NCBI GenBank assembly: GCA_905197955.1
Contig: CAJKAR010000050.1
Span: 1 to 27,944, forward strand
Length of the DNA: 27,944 nt
Origin: an uncultured Lentisphaeria bacterium
GTDB lineage: Bacteria > Verrucomicrobiota > Lentisphaeria > Victivallales > UBA1829
Reading direction: 5' to 3'
Of the stretch, positions 1 through 7,529 are shown piece after piece. Numbering within the stretch: position 1 is the first letter of the stretch; the number at the start of each line of letters is the position of its first letter. Below the pieces are notes generated by a model, which was not told where the DNA came from, made no database searches, and was given only the letters and a program-made list of their open reading frames with translations. A program made the position numbers and the translations under genes.

Positions 1-2
1 TG

Positions 3-290
3 GAAAAGACTGTCCTTGTTGAACTGACCTCAAAACAGATCAAGCTGGCCGAAGGAATCGTCCTGTTTGCGCTGTTTGTCTCACTCCTCGCCGGATTCAG
101 ACTCCTTTCCATTGCCGTTCCGCTCGGGCTGGGATTTTCTCTCGTACGATGGAGTCTCGTTGCTTTCTCCCAGGTGTGCGATATATTGCTGAAAAAGTCC
201 CGCTTTCGCGATAGTGGGAAATATTCTTACAAAGCAGGACTTACAGAACACTCGTTCTTTTTCACTCCCTTTTCCGGGAACATCCGCTGA
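3..290 (+). CDS. C-terminal end of a possible membrane protein (partial, runs off left edge)
   Basis: An open frame enters from the left edge in the frame starting at base 3 and stops at TGA 288-290, giving about 95 residues without a start. It begins EKTVLVELTSKQIKLAEG and then has two hydrophobic stretches, roughly residues 19-45 and 50-60, followed by a basic tail (LLKKSRFR). The codons resemble those of neighbouring genes. It overlaps the 3' end of the convergent PP2C-like gene by 64 bases, which weakens the case, because one of the two tails must be fortuitous or the genes truly overlap. I do not recognise the family. It could be a shadow frame. Confidence 0.33.
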   Translation, partial: EKTVLVELTSKQIKLAEGIVLFALFVSLLAGFRLLSIAVPLGLGFSLVRWSLVAFSQVCDILLKKSRFRDSGKYSYKAGLTEHSFFFTPFSGNIR

Positions 291-1396
291 AGCTCCCGGC
301 AACGTTTACGGATGATTTTCTCCAGCATGCGGAATTCCTCTTTTTGTATATTCCGTTCCTGCTGAATTTGCTGGATCCGGTATCCCAGAAAACCAAATCC
401 TCCAGTAAGAAACACCACAACCAACAACACCTTTATACAACTCTCCCCAAAAGGAAAAACTCGGTCAGGAATGGCTTTATTTCCTCTGTTATCCGTTTCT
501 TTTTCCGGAATAGAAAGCCTCTTTTCCGATTTTTCCCTTTGCAAAAGAAAACTCTCTTCCGCAAGCAGCTTAACATTTTTGGCTTCGGAAAGATTCAAAA
601 TCGCCATGGAACGATCATCATTGCCTCCAGGAACATCAAACCATTCTTTAGAGGTCAAATAATCCATTAAATCCTGCTGAAAGAATGTCCCGGTCCGGAG
701 TCGATAAAATAGGTTATTGAACTCGGGACCCGGAACCTGGAATCCCTTGACAAACATTCTTCCAGCCGTTCCATCCGATGTAATTGCCACCCCGGAACAG
801 CTGTCTCTCGAAAGCAGGGTGCAGCGGAAACTCTCCATTCGATTCCATTCTGAACCGACAAATTCTGTTCGAGAATCACTTTTTTCTTCATCAGACAGAA
901 AAACATTTCGACAAGTTCCATTTTCCCGCACAACGATCGATCCCGTAGCAAGCTGAAAACAGCCGATCCACCGTTTCCCCACAACAGCGAACGAGGCCCC
1001 GAATTCAAAATCCGCTGTCTTTCGCTGATGTCGTTCCGACAATTCGATCTCGACTTGAAGAAACGAACGGCAGAGGATCTGACAGATTCTTTCCCATTCC
1101 TCCGCTTGTCTCTCCTCCTCATCCAGCAGACCGGAAAGCCAGGGCTCCAGAATTCCGAGTTGATGTCGAAATTCATGGACACCACCCCTCACCCCCAGGT
1201 GAGACATCGGCGCATCCGCCAGACCTTCGCAGACAATCAATCCCGGCCGCGGATCAAATTGAATGAGCGAAGCCTCCAGGCATGGAATATCATAACGAAT
1301 GTGTTCATGTCCCGAAATACTCGCACAAAAACCATATTCGTGATTGGAAATGGATTTCATTTTATTCACTTCTTTCAAATTTTTTCCTGTTTTCAT
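227..1396 (-). CDS. PP2C-like protein with degenerate metal-binding motifs and a C-terminal membrane anchor
   Basis: PP2C-family (PPM) serine/threonine phosphatase fold, 389 aa, related to the protein at 6258-7529. Aligned with that paralogue, the first metal motif QDA...CDG has become LEA...CEG (about residues 40-58), and the central GDG has become TGS. The later SDG (near residue 209) and GGNDDRS motifs remain. It may therefore be a weak phosphatase or a pseudophosphatase that binds phosphoprotein. Residues about 320-345 form one hydrophobic segment (KVLLVVVFLTGGFGFLGY), followed by a charged, probably coiled tail, so the catalytic-like domain is probably anchored at the inner membrane. It lies 20 bases downstream of the VWA-RNase gene on the same strand, so the two are likely co-transcribed. 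An internal ATG at 1360 with GAAAGAAG upstream is an alternative start. Confidence 0.8.
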   Translation of the reverse strand: MKTGKNLKEVNKMKSISNHEYGFCASISGHEHIRYDIPCLEASLIQFDPRPGLIVCEGLADAPMSHLGVRGGVHEFRHQLGILEPWLSGLLDEEERQAEEWERICQILCRSFLQVEIELSERHQRKTADFEFGASFAVVGKRWIGCFQLATGSIVVRENGTCRNVFLSDEEKSDSRTEFVGSEWNRMESFRCTLLSRDSCSGVAITSDGTAGRMFVKGFQVPGPEFNNLFYRLRTGTFFQQDLMDYLTSKEWFDVPGGNDDRSMAILNLSEAKNVKLLAEESFLLQREKSEKRLSIPEKETDNRGNKAIPDRVFPFGESCIKVLLVVVFLTGGFGFLGYRIQQIQQERNIQKEEFRMLEKIIRKRCRELQRMFPEKGVKKNECSVSPAL

Positions 1397-1416
1397 ATGA
1401 TTTCAGCGTTCCATTT

Positions 1417-2841
1417 TCAGTTGGAATTCCATCCCTGCAAATTCGCCGGATTCGATTCTGCCGATCTCCTTTCTGACTTCAACGGAATCGACAGGGAAAG
1501 ATTCGGGAAGAAAATATGGTGATTCAAAATCATGCCGGGAATCAGACGATCCGAAGAGCGGATCCACGGATAACGTTTTACATGATCGGTATAGCGATCA
1601 TTGCTCAAAATCCGTGCACCTGGATGTTCATCCGCCATGTAGAGAAGAAAGTCATCGGCCCGACTTCCCGCAGGAACCTGAAGGAAATGATCCGGATCCT
1701 TCTCAAGAAGCGTTTCATATTCTGCTTTCTCCTCCCGGGGAAGACGATATGGCATCGTCGCATCAAAAAAGACTTGATATGGCGTTCCTGCTGATTCCAA
1801 ATATCGGGTCACGGCAAGCACCGGTCGGAGACTTATTCCCGAACGGATGCGATCCCAGTAGGCAAGATTGCTTCCATCAATCAGATAAATCGGACCCTTT
1901 CCCTCCGCTCCCTCTTTTGTATCCTGATAACGAGAAGAAGCCGCGGAGAAATCCGCGGAACAGCTGGAGGGGGTATCCGAAAGGATCTCTCCGACGGCTT
2001 CTATCATTTTCGTTGAAGCTTCCGCTTCATAGCATTCTGAAATAACACGCCCGATCTCTGCAAATGCGTGTTTCATTTCTCCATGATGCGGCAACAAGAC
2101 ATTTTCTCCGGCAATCCTGCGGAGCGCATCCAGATCGGGCGTTTCTCCCAGAGCAATTGCACGACAGCGAAGCACTCCATTCCCGGAAAGTTGGCGAATG
2201 CGTGAAGCAACTCGGGAAAAATCATCCGAAGAGATTCCATCCGAAAGCAGAACCAGCTCCGGTGTGACGGATGACCTGTTGTTCTGTCGATATCGCGCAT
2301 TCTGTTCCTTCAGTTTTCCCAATGCCAGCTCCAGTGCGGCTCCAATCGGAGTATCGCCCTTCGGTCGAATCTCTTTCGAGGGAAGAACCGAGCATTCAAA
2401 CGCGGTAAACTCCTCCAGCATTCCCAGACGATCACCCATGCTGACTGCGGCAATGTCAATTTTCGAATTCGGGAACTGTTCCCTGCGAATGGTCTGATAA
2501 AACATCTGGATGGAATCATTTAAATCGCACAGACCTTTCCCCCACATGCTGTGTGAGGTGTCGAGAACAAGGATGACCGGACAATGCGGCAGAAGATTCG
2601 CAAGCGGAAAGAGCTCCGCTTCCGTTGTTTCACCGCTATTCAAATGCAGCCGGGATCCGTTGATGATCGAACCGTCTTCCTCCCGGAAATCCCGGCGGCA
2701 ATCTGCGTGGGGCATGGTGGAAGGATCGGATATCAAGAATTCCGTGTCGTGAGACATGTTGTACGAATGAGATACCGAAGGTTCTTGGCGAAGAACAATT
2801 GCATCATTTGGGAACCTGTTGGAACCAGTGTTGTTTCTCAT
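1417..2841 (-). CDS. TerY-like VWA protein fused to an NYN/Zc3h12a-like ribonuclease domain
   Basis: Two-domain protein of 474 aa. Residues about 88-275 are a von Willebrand A domain with a full MIDAS: DTSHS (94-98), T164 in GDTPIG and D201 in LLSDG. Residues about 317-445 read as a PIN/NYN-fold RNase of the Zc3h12a type: IDGSN (321-325), D360 in VFFDA, RADD (394-397) and SNDRY (413-417). These supply the acidic residues expected to bind metal. A Ser-rich linker joins the two. VWA proteins of this class act with a kinase and a PP2C phosphatase in TerY-type triads, and a PP2C-like gene follows directly. The inferred role is a phospho-regulated RNA nuclease. The start has a good SD (AAAGGA, 7-8 bases upstream). 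The N-terminal 80 residues are polar and unassigned. Confidence 0.82.
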   Translation of the reverse strand: MRNNTGSNRFPNDAIVLRQEPSVSHSYNMSHDTEFLISDPSTMPHADCRRDFREEDGSIINGSRLHLNSGETTEAELFPLANLLPHCPVILVLDTSHSMWGKGLCDLNDSIQMFYQTIRREQFPNSKIDIAAVSMGDRLGMLEEFTAFECSVLPSKEIRPKGDTPIGAALELALGKLKEQNARYRQNNRSSVTPELVLLSDGISSDDFSRVASRIRQLSGNGVLRCRAIALGETPDLDALRRIAGENVLLPHHGEMKHAFAEIGRVISECYEAEASTKMIEAVGEILSDTPSSCSADFSAASSRYQDTKEGAEGKGPIYLIDGSNLAYWDRIRSGISLRPVLAVTRYLESAGTPYQVFFDATMPYRLPREEKAEYETLLEKDPDHFLQVPAGSRADDFLLYMADEHPGARILSNDRYTDHVKRYPWIRSSDRLIPGMILNHHIFFPNLSLSIPLKSERRSAESNPANLQGWNSN

Positions 2842-3207
2842 AATTTTTCCTTTCGTTTCTTTATTTCTGTATAAGGTGATTCTTCTGCATTTTTCCGGTT
2901 CTTTTCCTTTTTTTTCTCATTTTGACACGAAAAAGTTTTCTCCATATCTTTAATAAGGAGAGAAAGCAGAAGTTTTCCGGGAGATACGATTTTTATAGGA
3001 AAAAGGGATTCCTGCCACTTTTCTCCGGAAAAATTCCTCCATTTTCTCTTAGATTAGAAAGAAATGCAATCCAATGACAATCGCGTCTGAAAAATACACG
3101 TTCAGCTTTCCTTGATAAAAAGAAAGAAAAAAGAAGAACAGGCGGAAAAATTCATCAAAGATGCCTTATAAGAAAATGACAAACAAAAATCAGAAGGAGA
3201 GAGTTTT
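2842..3207. other. Divergent intergenic region between the VWA-RNase gene and the viperin gene
   Basis: This 366-base A/T-rich stretch separates two divergently transcribed units. It holds the SD of the minus-strand VWA gene at its left end, a strong sigma70-type promoter on the plus strand (2922-2950), and the SD AGAAGGAGAG just before 3208. The roughly 250 bases between that promoter and the viperin start contain no convincing ORF, so a long untranslated leader or a short unrecognised RNA is possible. I could not identify a convincing minus-strand promoter. Confidence 0.6.
2922..2950 (+). promoter_or_regulatory. Predicted sigma70 promoter upstream of the viperin/kinase/VWA unit
   Basis: TTGACA at 2922-2927 and TATCTT at 2945-2950 are separated by 17 bases, so the -35 is perfect and the -10 differs from consensus at two positions. 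The start would fall near 2957, giving a leader of about 250 bases before the viperin gene. Confidence 0.5.
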
Positions 3208-4032
3208 ATGAATGGACACACAGACCGAATCGGAAAAGTCATCAATCTTCATTATACGGAACGGTGCAACTACCGCTGCCGTTTCTGTCATTCCCGTTTT
3301 GGAAAGACACCGCTGGGATTGGAAGATTGGAAAAAAATTATTGGCAATATCCTGCACGATGTCACGGTTCCGCGCTTCAATCTTGCCGGAGGAGAACCGC
3401 TTGCCGCACCGTATGTACAGGAACTTGTCGATTTTATCCATGAACTCGGAATCGATGTTTCCATTATCACAAACGGCTCGTATCTGACGCCGGAATGGAT
3501 TCGCAGCAACCGCGGGAAAATCTCGATGATTGGAATCAGCGTGGATGCACTCTCCCATGAACAGAACATTCCGCTCGGACGTGTCAATGAAAAAAAGGAA
3601 TCCCTCTCGGCAGAGCGTCTTTCCGAACTTGCCTCCGAAATTCACCGGGCGGGAATGAAACTCAAAATCAATACGGTTGTGAATTCCGTAAACTGCTCTC
3701 TCGACTTCACGGATCTGATTCGGGATCTTGCGCCGGAACGCTGGAAACTGCTCCGTATGATCCAGATCGATGGCGTCAACGATGGCGGAAAATCCCTTCT
3801 GGTCTCCGACAGGGAATTCTCCGATTTCGTTGCACGCCACGCCTCTCTTTCTCCGGTGGTGGAGGATACAGATGATATCGTCAATGCCTATATCGTTGTC
3901 AATCCTTTCGGCGAATTGATCAATAATTCCGGACATCATTATACAACCACGGAATCGCTGCTGGATCATGGTTTTCTGGAAGAGTTCTCCAAAATTCCCT
4001 TCCGCGAAGACGCATACCGGAAACGCTACTGA
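3208..4032 (+). CDS. Prokaryotic viperin homologue (radical SAM nucleotide dehydratase)
   Basis: A 274-aa radical SAM enzyme. The [4Fe-4S]-binding cysteines are C20, C24 and C27 in RCNYRCRFCH, and the SAM-binding GGEP is at 61-64. Viperin-specific stretches are clear: ISVDALSHEQNIPLGR (compare ISCDSFDE.VN.LIGR), KINTVVN, ERWKLLRMIQIDG, REFSDFVARH, and a C-terminal FREDAYRKRY. Viperins convert a nucleoside triphosphate to its 3'-deoxy-3',4'-didehydro form (such as ddhCTP), which terminates viral RNA synthesis. Prokaryotic members protect against phage. The nucleotide kinase often found beside such genes is absent. Here the gene sits between a VWA-RNase operon and a kinase/VWA/PP2C set, which suggests phospho-signalling controls or accompanies it. 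SD GAAGGAGAG precedes the ATG. Confidence 0.88.
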   Translation: MNGHTDRIGKVINLHYTERCNYRCRFCHSRFGKTPLGLEDWKKIIGNILHDVTVPRFNLAGGEPLAAPYVQELVDFIHELGIDVSIITNGSYLTPEWIRSNRGKISMIGISVDALSHEQNIPLGRVNEKKESLSAERLSELASEIHRAGMKLKINTVVNSVNCSLDFTDLIRDLAPERWKLLRMIQIDGVNDGGKSLLVSDREFSDFVARHASLSPVVEDTDDIVNAYIVVNPFGELINNSGHHYTTTESLLDHGFLEEFSKIPFREDAYRKRY

Positions 4033-4066
4033 TCCGGAATCCGCTCTCTCCACTCTTCCGGATCAG
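4029..4066 (+). repeat. Long inverted repeat overlapping the viperin stop codon
   Basis: CTGATCCGGAA at 4029-4039 is perfectly complementary to TTCCGGATCAG at 4056-4066, giving an 11-bp stem with a 16-base loop. The left arm contains the viperin stop codon. It is followed by A residues rather than T residues, so it is not a standard intrinsic terminator for the plus strand. An mRNA-stabilising hairpin or partial terminator is likely. Confidence 0.6.
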
Positions 4067-4174
4067 AAAAAAGAAACTTCCGGAAAAAGAATAAAGAAAC
4101 AGGAATTTGCCGGAAAAAGACAGCATTTCCTGCTTATAAAGGATTGACAAAAGAAAACAAGGAGAAAATTAAAA

Positions 4175-5344
4175 ATGTTCCACAACTTTTTCCAGACGAT
4201 ATTCCCTTCCGCCTGTACGAATGCGTCCGTCTCTCCGGTTTCTTCCGGTCGTACCGGCCCGAACTGGTTCGATCATGTGAAAGAAGAGAGCCCGTATGAA
4301 AGCACGGATCTGACGGTTTACGATCCGGAGGGCAATCCGCTGATCCTCGGAGAACGGAACGAACGTGCCAGCGGCGGAGAAGGAACGGTCTATGAATTTG
4401 AACAGAATCCAAAATATCTTATCAAAATCTATAAAGGTTCCACGTTATCCGATTCGGAGAAACTTTCTTCGCTTCATGATCGGATTCTGGATATGACGGG
4501 AATCCAGTCATGTATGAAAAGTCCGTTTCTCGCATGGCCGTGCATGCCGGTTCTGAGCAAACAGCGGAAGAGAATCGGATTCGTAATGCGCAAATGTAAC
4601 GGAGTCAGTTTTCTGGTTTTCTGCGGACCGCATCTGATTGAACACCGTTTTCCCGGCTGGGATCGGGAATCGCTGGTTCTGGTTGCATGGGATTTTGTGA
4701 AAAAGGTTCGTTTCCTTGCCAGTCAGGGAGTCTTCATCAACGACTTCAACCCGGCGAATTTTCTTGTGAACAAAAACGGAGAAGTCTCTTTCATCGACTG
4801 TGACAGCTTTCAGATTCCCAGACACCAAGGCGATGGAGTCCATATCACACGGACTTTTTTCCCTTCTCATGTGGCTCCGGAACTGCTTCGCAACAAAGAG
4901 CTCCTGAATGAACCACGCACCATCCGGCACGTTGAATTCGGAGCTGCTCTGACGATTTTCAACATTCTGATGATGGGGCTGCATCCTTACAATTATTATG
5001 ATCCGAGTCACCAATCCGCCTGCGGGACTCCCGATGAAAATCTGCTCAAGGGCCGTTGTCCGCTGGGAAGAGATGCTCAATGCAAACTTCCGCAGGGAAT
5101 CTGGTACAATCTCTGGAGCCAGCTCAGTTATCATTTGAAGAATGCATTCATTCAGACATTCCGGACCGGGCACTCCAGACCGGAAGAACGAACCTCCCTG
5201 GAAGAATGGGAACGGAATCTGGAAGAGATGCTCTGGATTATTCAGAAGAATCCGGAACGGCGTTCGCTCGCTCCCGAGGCGCCGAAATCGAAGGAATGGG
5301 TGAAAATCCGGAAAGAGCCCGTTCAAAAAAATAGAATTGTTTAA
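4175..5344 (+). CDS. TerY-triad-type serine/threonine protein kinase
   Basis: A 389-aa protein-kinase-like domain. Visible parts are a glycine-rich loop GGEGTVYEF (67-75), the ATP-binding lysine K84 in LIKIYK, a catalytic loop IND-FNPAN with D190 and N195, the Mg-binding DCD (208-210, replacing DFG) in FIDCDSF, and an APE-like motif at 234-236. The DCD variant and the HRD-less catalytic loop match the divergent bacterial kinases found in TerY-type triads with VWA and PP2C proteins. It is the only kinase in the window, so it probably phosphorylates targets handled by both VWA/PP2C pairs. About 55 residues at the N-terminus and the basic C-terminal tail are unassigned. The SD AAGGAG lies about 10 bases before ATG. 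No membrane segment is seen. Confidence 0.82.
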   Translation: MFHNFFQTIFPSACTNASVSPVSSGRTGPNWFDHVKEESPYESTDLTVYDPEGNPLILGERNERASGGEGTVYEFEQNPKYLIKIYKGSTLSDSEKLSSLHDRILDMTGIQSCMKSPFLAWPCMPVLSKQRKRIGFVMRKCNGVSFLVFCGPHLIEHRFPGWDRESLVLVAWDFVKKVRFLASQGVFINDFNPANFLVNKNGEVSFIDCDSFQIPRHQGDGVHITRTFFPSHVAPELLRNKELLNEPRTIRHVEFGAALTIFNILMMGLHPYNYYDPSHQSACGTPDENLLKGRCPLGRDAQCKLPQGIWYNLWSQLSYHLKNAFIQTFRTGHSRPEERTSLEEWERNLEEMLWIIQKNPERRSLAPEAPKSKEWVKIRKEPVQKNRIV

Positions 5345-5391
5345 AATCGATCCGGAAAAAAATGCATTTCTCTCCTTATTCTTAATAAGAA

Positions 5392-5472
5392 GGGGCCGGA
5401 AAAGGTTTCACCGGGAAAGGAAAGCCGAAGTGCATTTCCCGGCTGCGGGTTCGATCCCCGTCGGCTCCACCA
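5392..5472 (+). ncRNA. tmRNA-like mini RNA, copy 1 (tRNA-like domain without mRNA-like region)
   Basis: This 81-base element starts GGGGCCG and ends CGGCTCC-ACCA, so the ends pair as a 7-bp acceptor stem with one G-U and an encoded CCA. GGTTCGATCC forms a normal T-loop on a G/C-rich stem. After the 5' acceptor strand, GGTTTCACCGGG resembles the conserved tmRNA GGTTTCGACGGG. CCGGGAAA pairs perfectly with TTTCCCGG, closing the position where tmRNA has helix P2. There is no anticodon arm and no tag-peptide frame, so it is neither a normal tRNA nor a full tmRNA. It lies in the gap between the kinase and VWA genes. A possible -10 (TAATAA, 5383-5388) sits just upstream. Confidence 0.62.
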
Positions 5473-5554
5473 GAACAACATCCGGAACCGGTCCGGAAAC
5501 AGCTCTTACGAAAAAACAGATTTTCATACAAACAATCTACGAAAGGATAATACG

Positions 5555-6244
5555 ATGCAAGATCTCGGCCGCTACAACGATGATTCACTCGACACCCGGA
5601 ACCCCGCTCCCCGCTGTCCCGTCATACTGCTTCTGGATACGTCCAGCAGCATGGAAGGAGCGCCAATCAATGAACTCAACAAAGGACTGCGGCAGTTCCT
5701 TAAGGAAACTGCCGATGATGAGGCTGCCTCCCGGAGCGTGGAACTGGAAGTGATCAGTTTCAACACCGTCGCCGATGTGGCTCTTCCGTTTACTCCGGTC
5801 TGCGATGTGGACCAGAATGTGACACCGCTGGTGGCGGAAGGTTCCACAGCTCTCGGAGCTGCGATCCGTCGCGCAACGAAAGATCTGAACAGACGCCGCC
5901 ACCTCTATCAGCGAATGGGAATTTCCGCCTACAAACCCTGGGTGATTCTCATGACGGACGGCGCTCCGAATGATGACTGGGAACAGGCGTCCCTGGCACT
6001 GCGTTCTCTTGGCGAGAAAGGAGAAATCCAGTATATCGGCCTGGAAATCGGAGAGTTTGCCTCTCATTCGACCATGTGCCGGATTCTGCCGCCGCATCCC
6101 GGACCGCTGAAACTGAACGGGCTGCGTTTCAAGGAATTCTTCCGCTGGCTCACGGATTCCCTGAGAAGTGTATCCTCCAGTGCCGTTTCCGATCAGGAGA
6201 ACGTCACGTTCGGGTCCTATCGTTCCTGGGGAAGTTTGCCGTAA
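5555..6244 (+). CDS. TerY-like VWA domain protein
   Basis: A 229-aa protein that is almost entirely one von Willebrand A domain. MIDAS residues are intact: DTSSS (28-32), T98 in EGSTALG, and D135 in MTDGAPND. Small stand-alone VWA proteins of this kind, here followed by a PP2C and preceded by a kinase, form the TerY-type phosphorylation triad, thought to assemble metal-dependent complexes for stress or phage response. No signal peptide or membrane segment is seen, so it is probably cytosolic. The 82-base leader between the upstream tmRNA-like RNA and the ATG contains repeated CCGG/TCCGGA blocks that could fold. SD GAAAGGA precedes ATG 5555. The PP2C start lies 13 bases after its stop. Confidence 0.85.
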   Translation: MQDLGRYNDDSLDTRNPAPRCPVILLLDTSSSMEGAPINELNKGLRQFLKETADDEAASRSVELEVISFNTVADVALPFTPVCDVDQNVTPLVAEGSTALGAAIRRATKDLNRRRHLYQRMGISAYKPWVILMTDGAPNDDWEQASLALRSLGEKGEIQYIGLEIGEFASHSTMCRILPPHPGPLKLNGLRFKEFFRWLTDSLRSVSSSAVSDQENVTFGSYRSWGSLP

Positions 6245-6257
6245 GGGAGATGTGGCG

Positions 6258-7529
6258 ATGAGAGAGTTGGAAAAAAAGAGGGAACAGATGCAGCAGTTGC
6301 AGAAGGAGCCTGCGGAAAATCGTCGCAGATGGAATGGTTTTGCGGTATCGGTCTGCGGATCGGGACATATCCGGAGGGGTGTTCCGTGTCAGGATGCGTC
6401 CAGTGTTCTTTTATTGCCGCGTCCTGCGGTCATTGTCTGTGACGGAAGGGGCAGCGCGGCCCATTCTGAACTTGGTGCCGAAGGAGCGGTTCGTGCATTC
6501 CGGACACAACTTGCCATTCTGGAACCGTTCCTGATTCGAGCCCTCGATGAGCCTGATTCGGAAGAGGAACTCTGGCTCACGCTCTGCCGGATTTTCTATC
6601 GGACGCTGGTTCAGGTCAAACTGGAGCTTGCGGAAGAAAAACGATGTGCGGAAAAGGAGTTTGATTTTACGGTGGTCTTCGCGGTAGCCGGTCTTTCCCG
6701 GATCGGCTGTTTTCAGGTCGGAGACGGAGCGCTGGTTCTCCGTCAGAACGGGATATGCCGAACTGTCTTTCCGCCGGATAAGGGAGATTTTGCCAATCAG
6801 ACCAATTTTCTTCGTCCGGGCGGAGAACATTCTCTGCGCTTTCATACGGCTCTTTTTCCTGCACGGGAAAACAGCGGAATTGCGGCGACTTCGGACGGTC
6901 CGGAGTACCAGATGTTCCGCTTGAGTGATATGACTCCCGGCCCCATTTTCTCCACCATGTTTCAGGATCTTCGAGTCGGAATTCTTCAAAAACAGGATAT
7001 CCGCAACTATCTGACCCGGCGAATCTGGGAGTGTGACGTTCGCGGAGGCGATGACCGATCCATTGCCCTGCTCGTTCCTGAACCTCAAAAGGAAAACTCT
7101 CTGGAGAAGAGGATAGAAGAGAAAAGCCCGATTGATTCTTCGAAGAAGGAAAACGAATGTTGTCCGGCACACACAGCCGAATCCCTTCAACAACCGGAAA
7201 AGGAGTTTCCATCGGATTCTTCGGAAAAGGAAAAGAAGAACTCTCCTTTCGCTTCTTCCGGAGAAACCGTTCAAACCGTAGCCTGCTGCGGGAAGGGAAA
7301 TCCCGGAAAGGAAGAATTTCCGGAGACGGCGGATCTGGCTGGAGATGAATCCGGAATACAAAGTTCTCCGGAGAAAAAACGTTCAATCCAGCAGGTCCTT
7401 CAGCACGAAAAACGAAATAAGAGAAAAACAACGAGAAAAGGATTGTCTTCCCATCAAAAGATGGAACAAAGAGAATTGGCGGACAATTCCCCAAATAATG
7501 AATCCGGATTCAGGAGGAATATCGAATGA
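6258..7529 (+). CDS. PP2C-family protein phosphatase with a long charged tail
   Basis: A 423-aa protein counted from ATG 6258 (SD GGGAG, 13 bases after the VWA stop); an upstream start at 6168 would overlap the VWA gene and is less likely. The catalytic domain, about 24-275, keeps the PP2C metal motifs: QDA with D46, CDG (61-63), GDG (155-157), SDG (212-214) and GGDDRS (263-268). It should hydrolyse phosphoserine/threonine and oppose the kinase at 4175-5344. Residues about 276-423 are rich in Glu, Lys and Ser with scattered Cys and look disordered, which suggests a flexible docking or regulatory tail. The stop overlaps the next start as ATGA, so it is translationally coupled to the membrane protein. 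Confidence 0.86.
   Translation: MRELEKKREQMQQLQKEPAENRRRWNGFAVSVCGSGHIRRGVPCQDASSVLLLPRPAVIVCDGRGSAAHSELGAEGAVRAFRTQLAILEPFLIRALDEPDSEEELWLTLCRIFYRTLVQVKLELAEEKRCAEKEFDFTVVFAVAGLSRIGCFQVGDGALVLRQNGICRTVFPPDKGDFANQTNFLRPGGEHSLRFHTALFPARENSGIAATSDGPEYQMFRLSDMTPGPIFSTMFQDLRVGILQKQDIRNYLTRRIWECDVRGGDDRSIALLVPEPQKENSLEKRIEEKSPIDSSKKENECCPAHTAESLQQPEKEFPSDSSEKEKKNSPFASSGETVQTVACCGKGNPGKEEFPETADLAGDESGIQSSPEKKRSIQQVLQHEKRNKRKTTRKGLSSHQKMEQRELADNSPNNESGFRRNIE

Noticed and set aside
81..302. A 73-codon minus-strand frame at the left edge
   Set aside because: It overlaps the end of the PP2C-like gene in another frame, has no SD at its start, and has low-complexity charged content.
3190..4053. A 287-codon minus-strand frame covering the whole viperin gene
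   Set aside because: Exact antisense of a gene with strong motifs; no plausible protein features.
4144..4172. TTGACA before the kinase gene as a promoter
   Set aside because: A -10 at the proper spacing would overlap the start codon region and is only AATTAA; transcription from upstream is more likely.
5392..5472. An ordinary tRNA gene with CCA end
   Set aside because: The acceptor and T-arm are present, but there is no anticodon arm or normal D-arm; the 5' region matches tmRNA instead.
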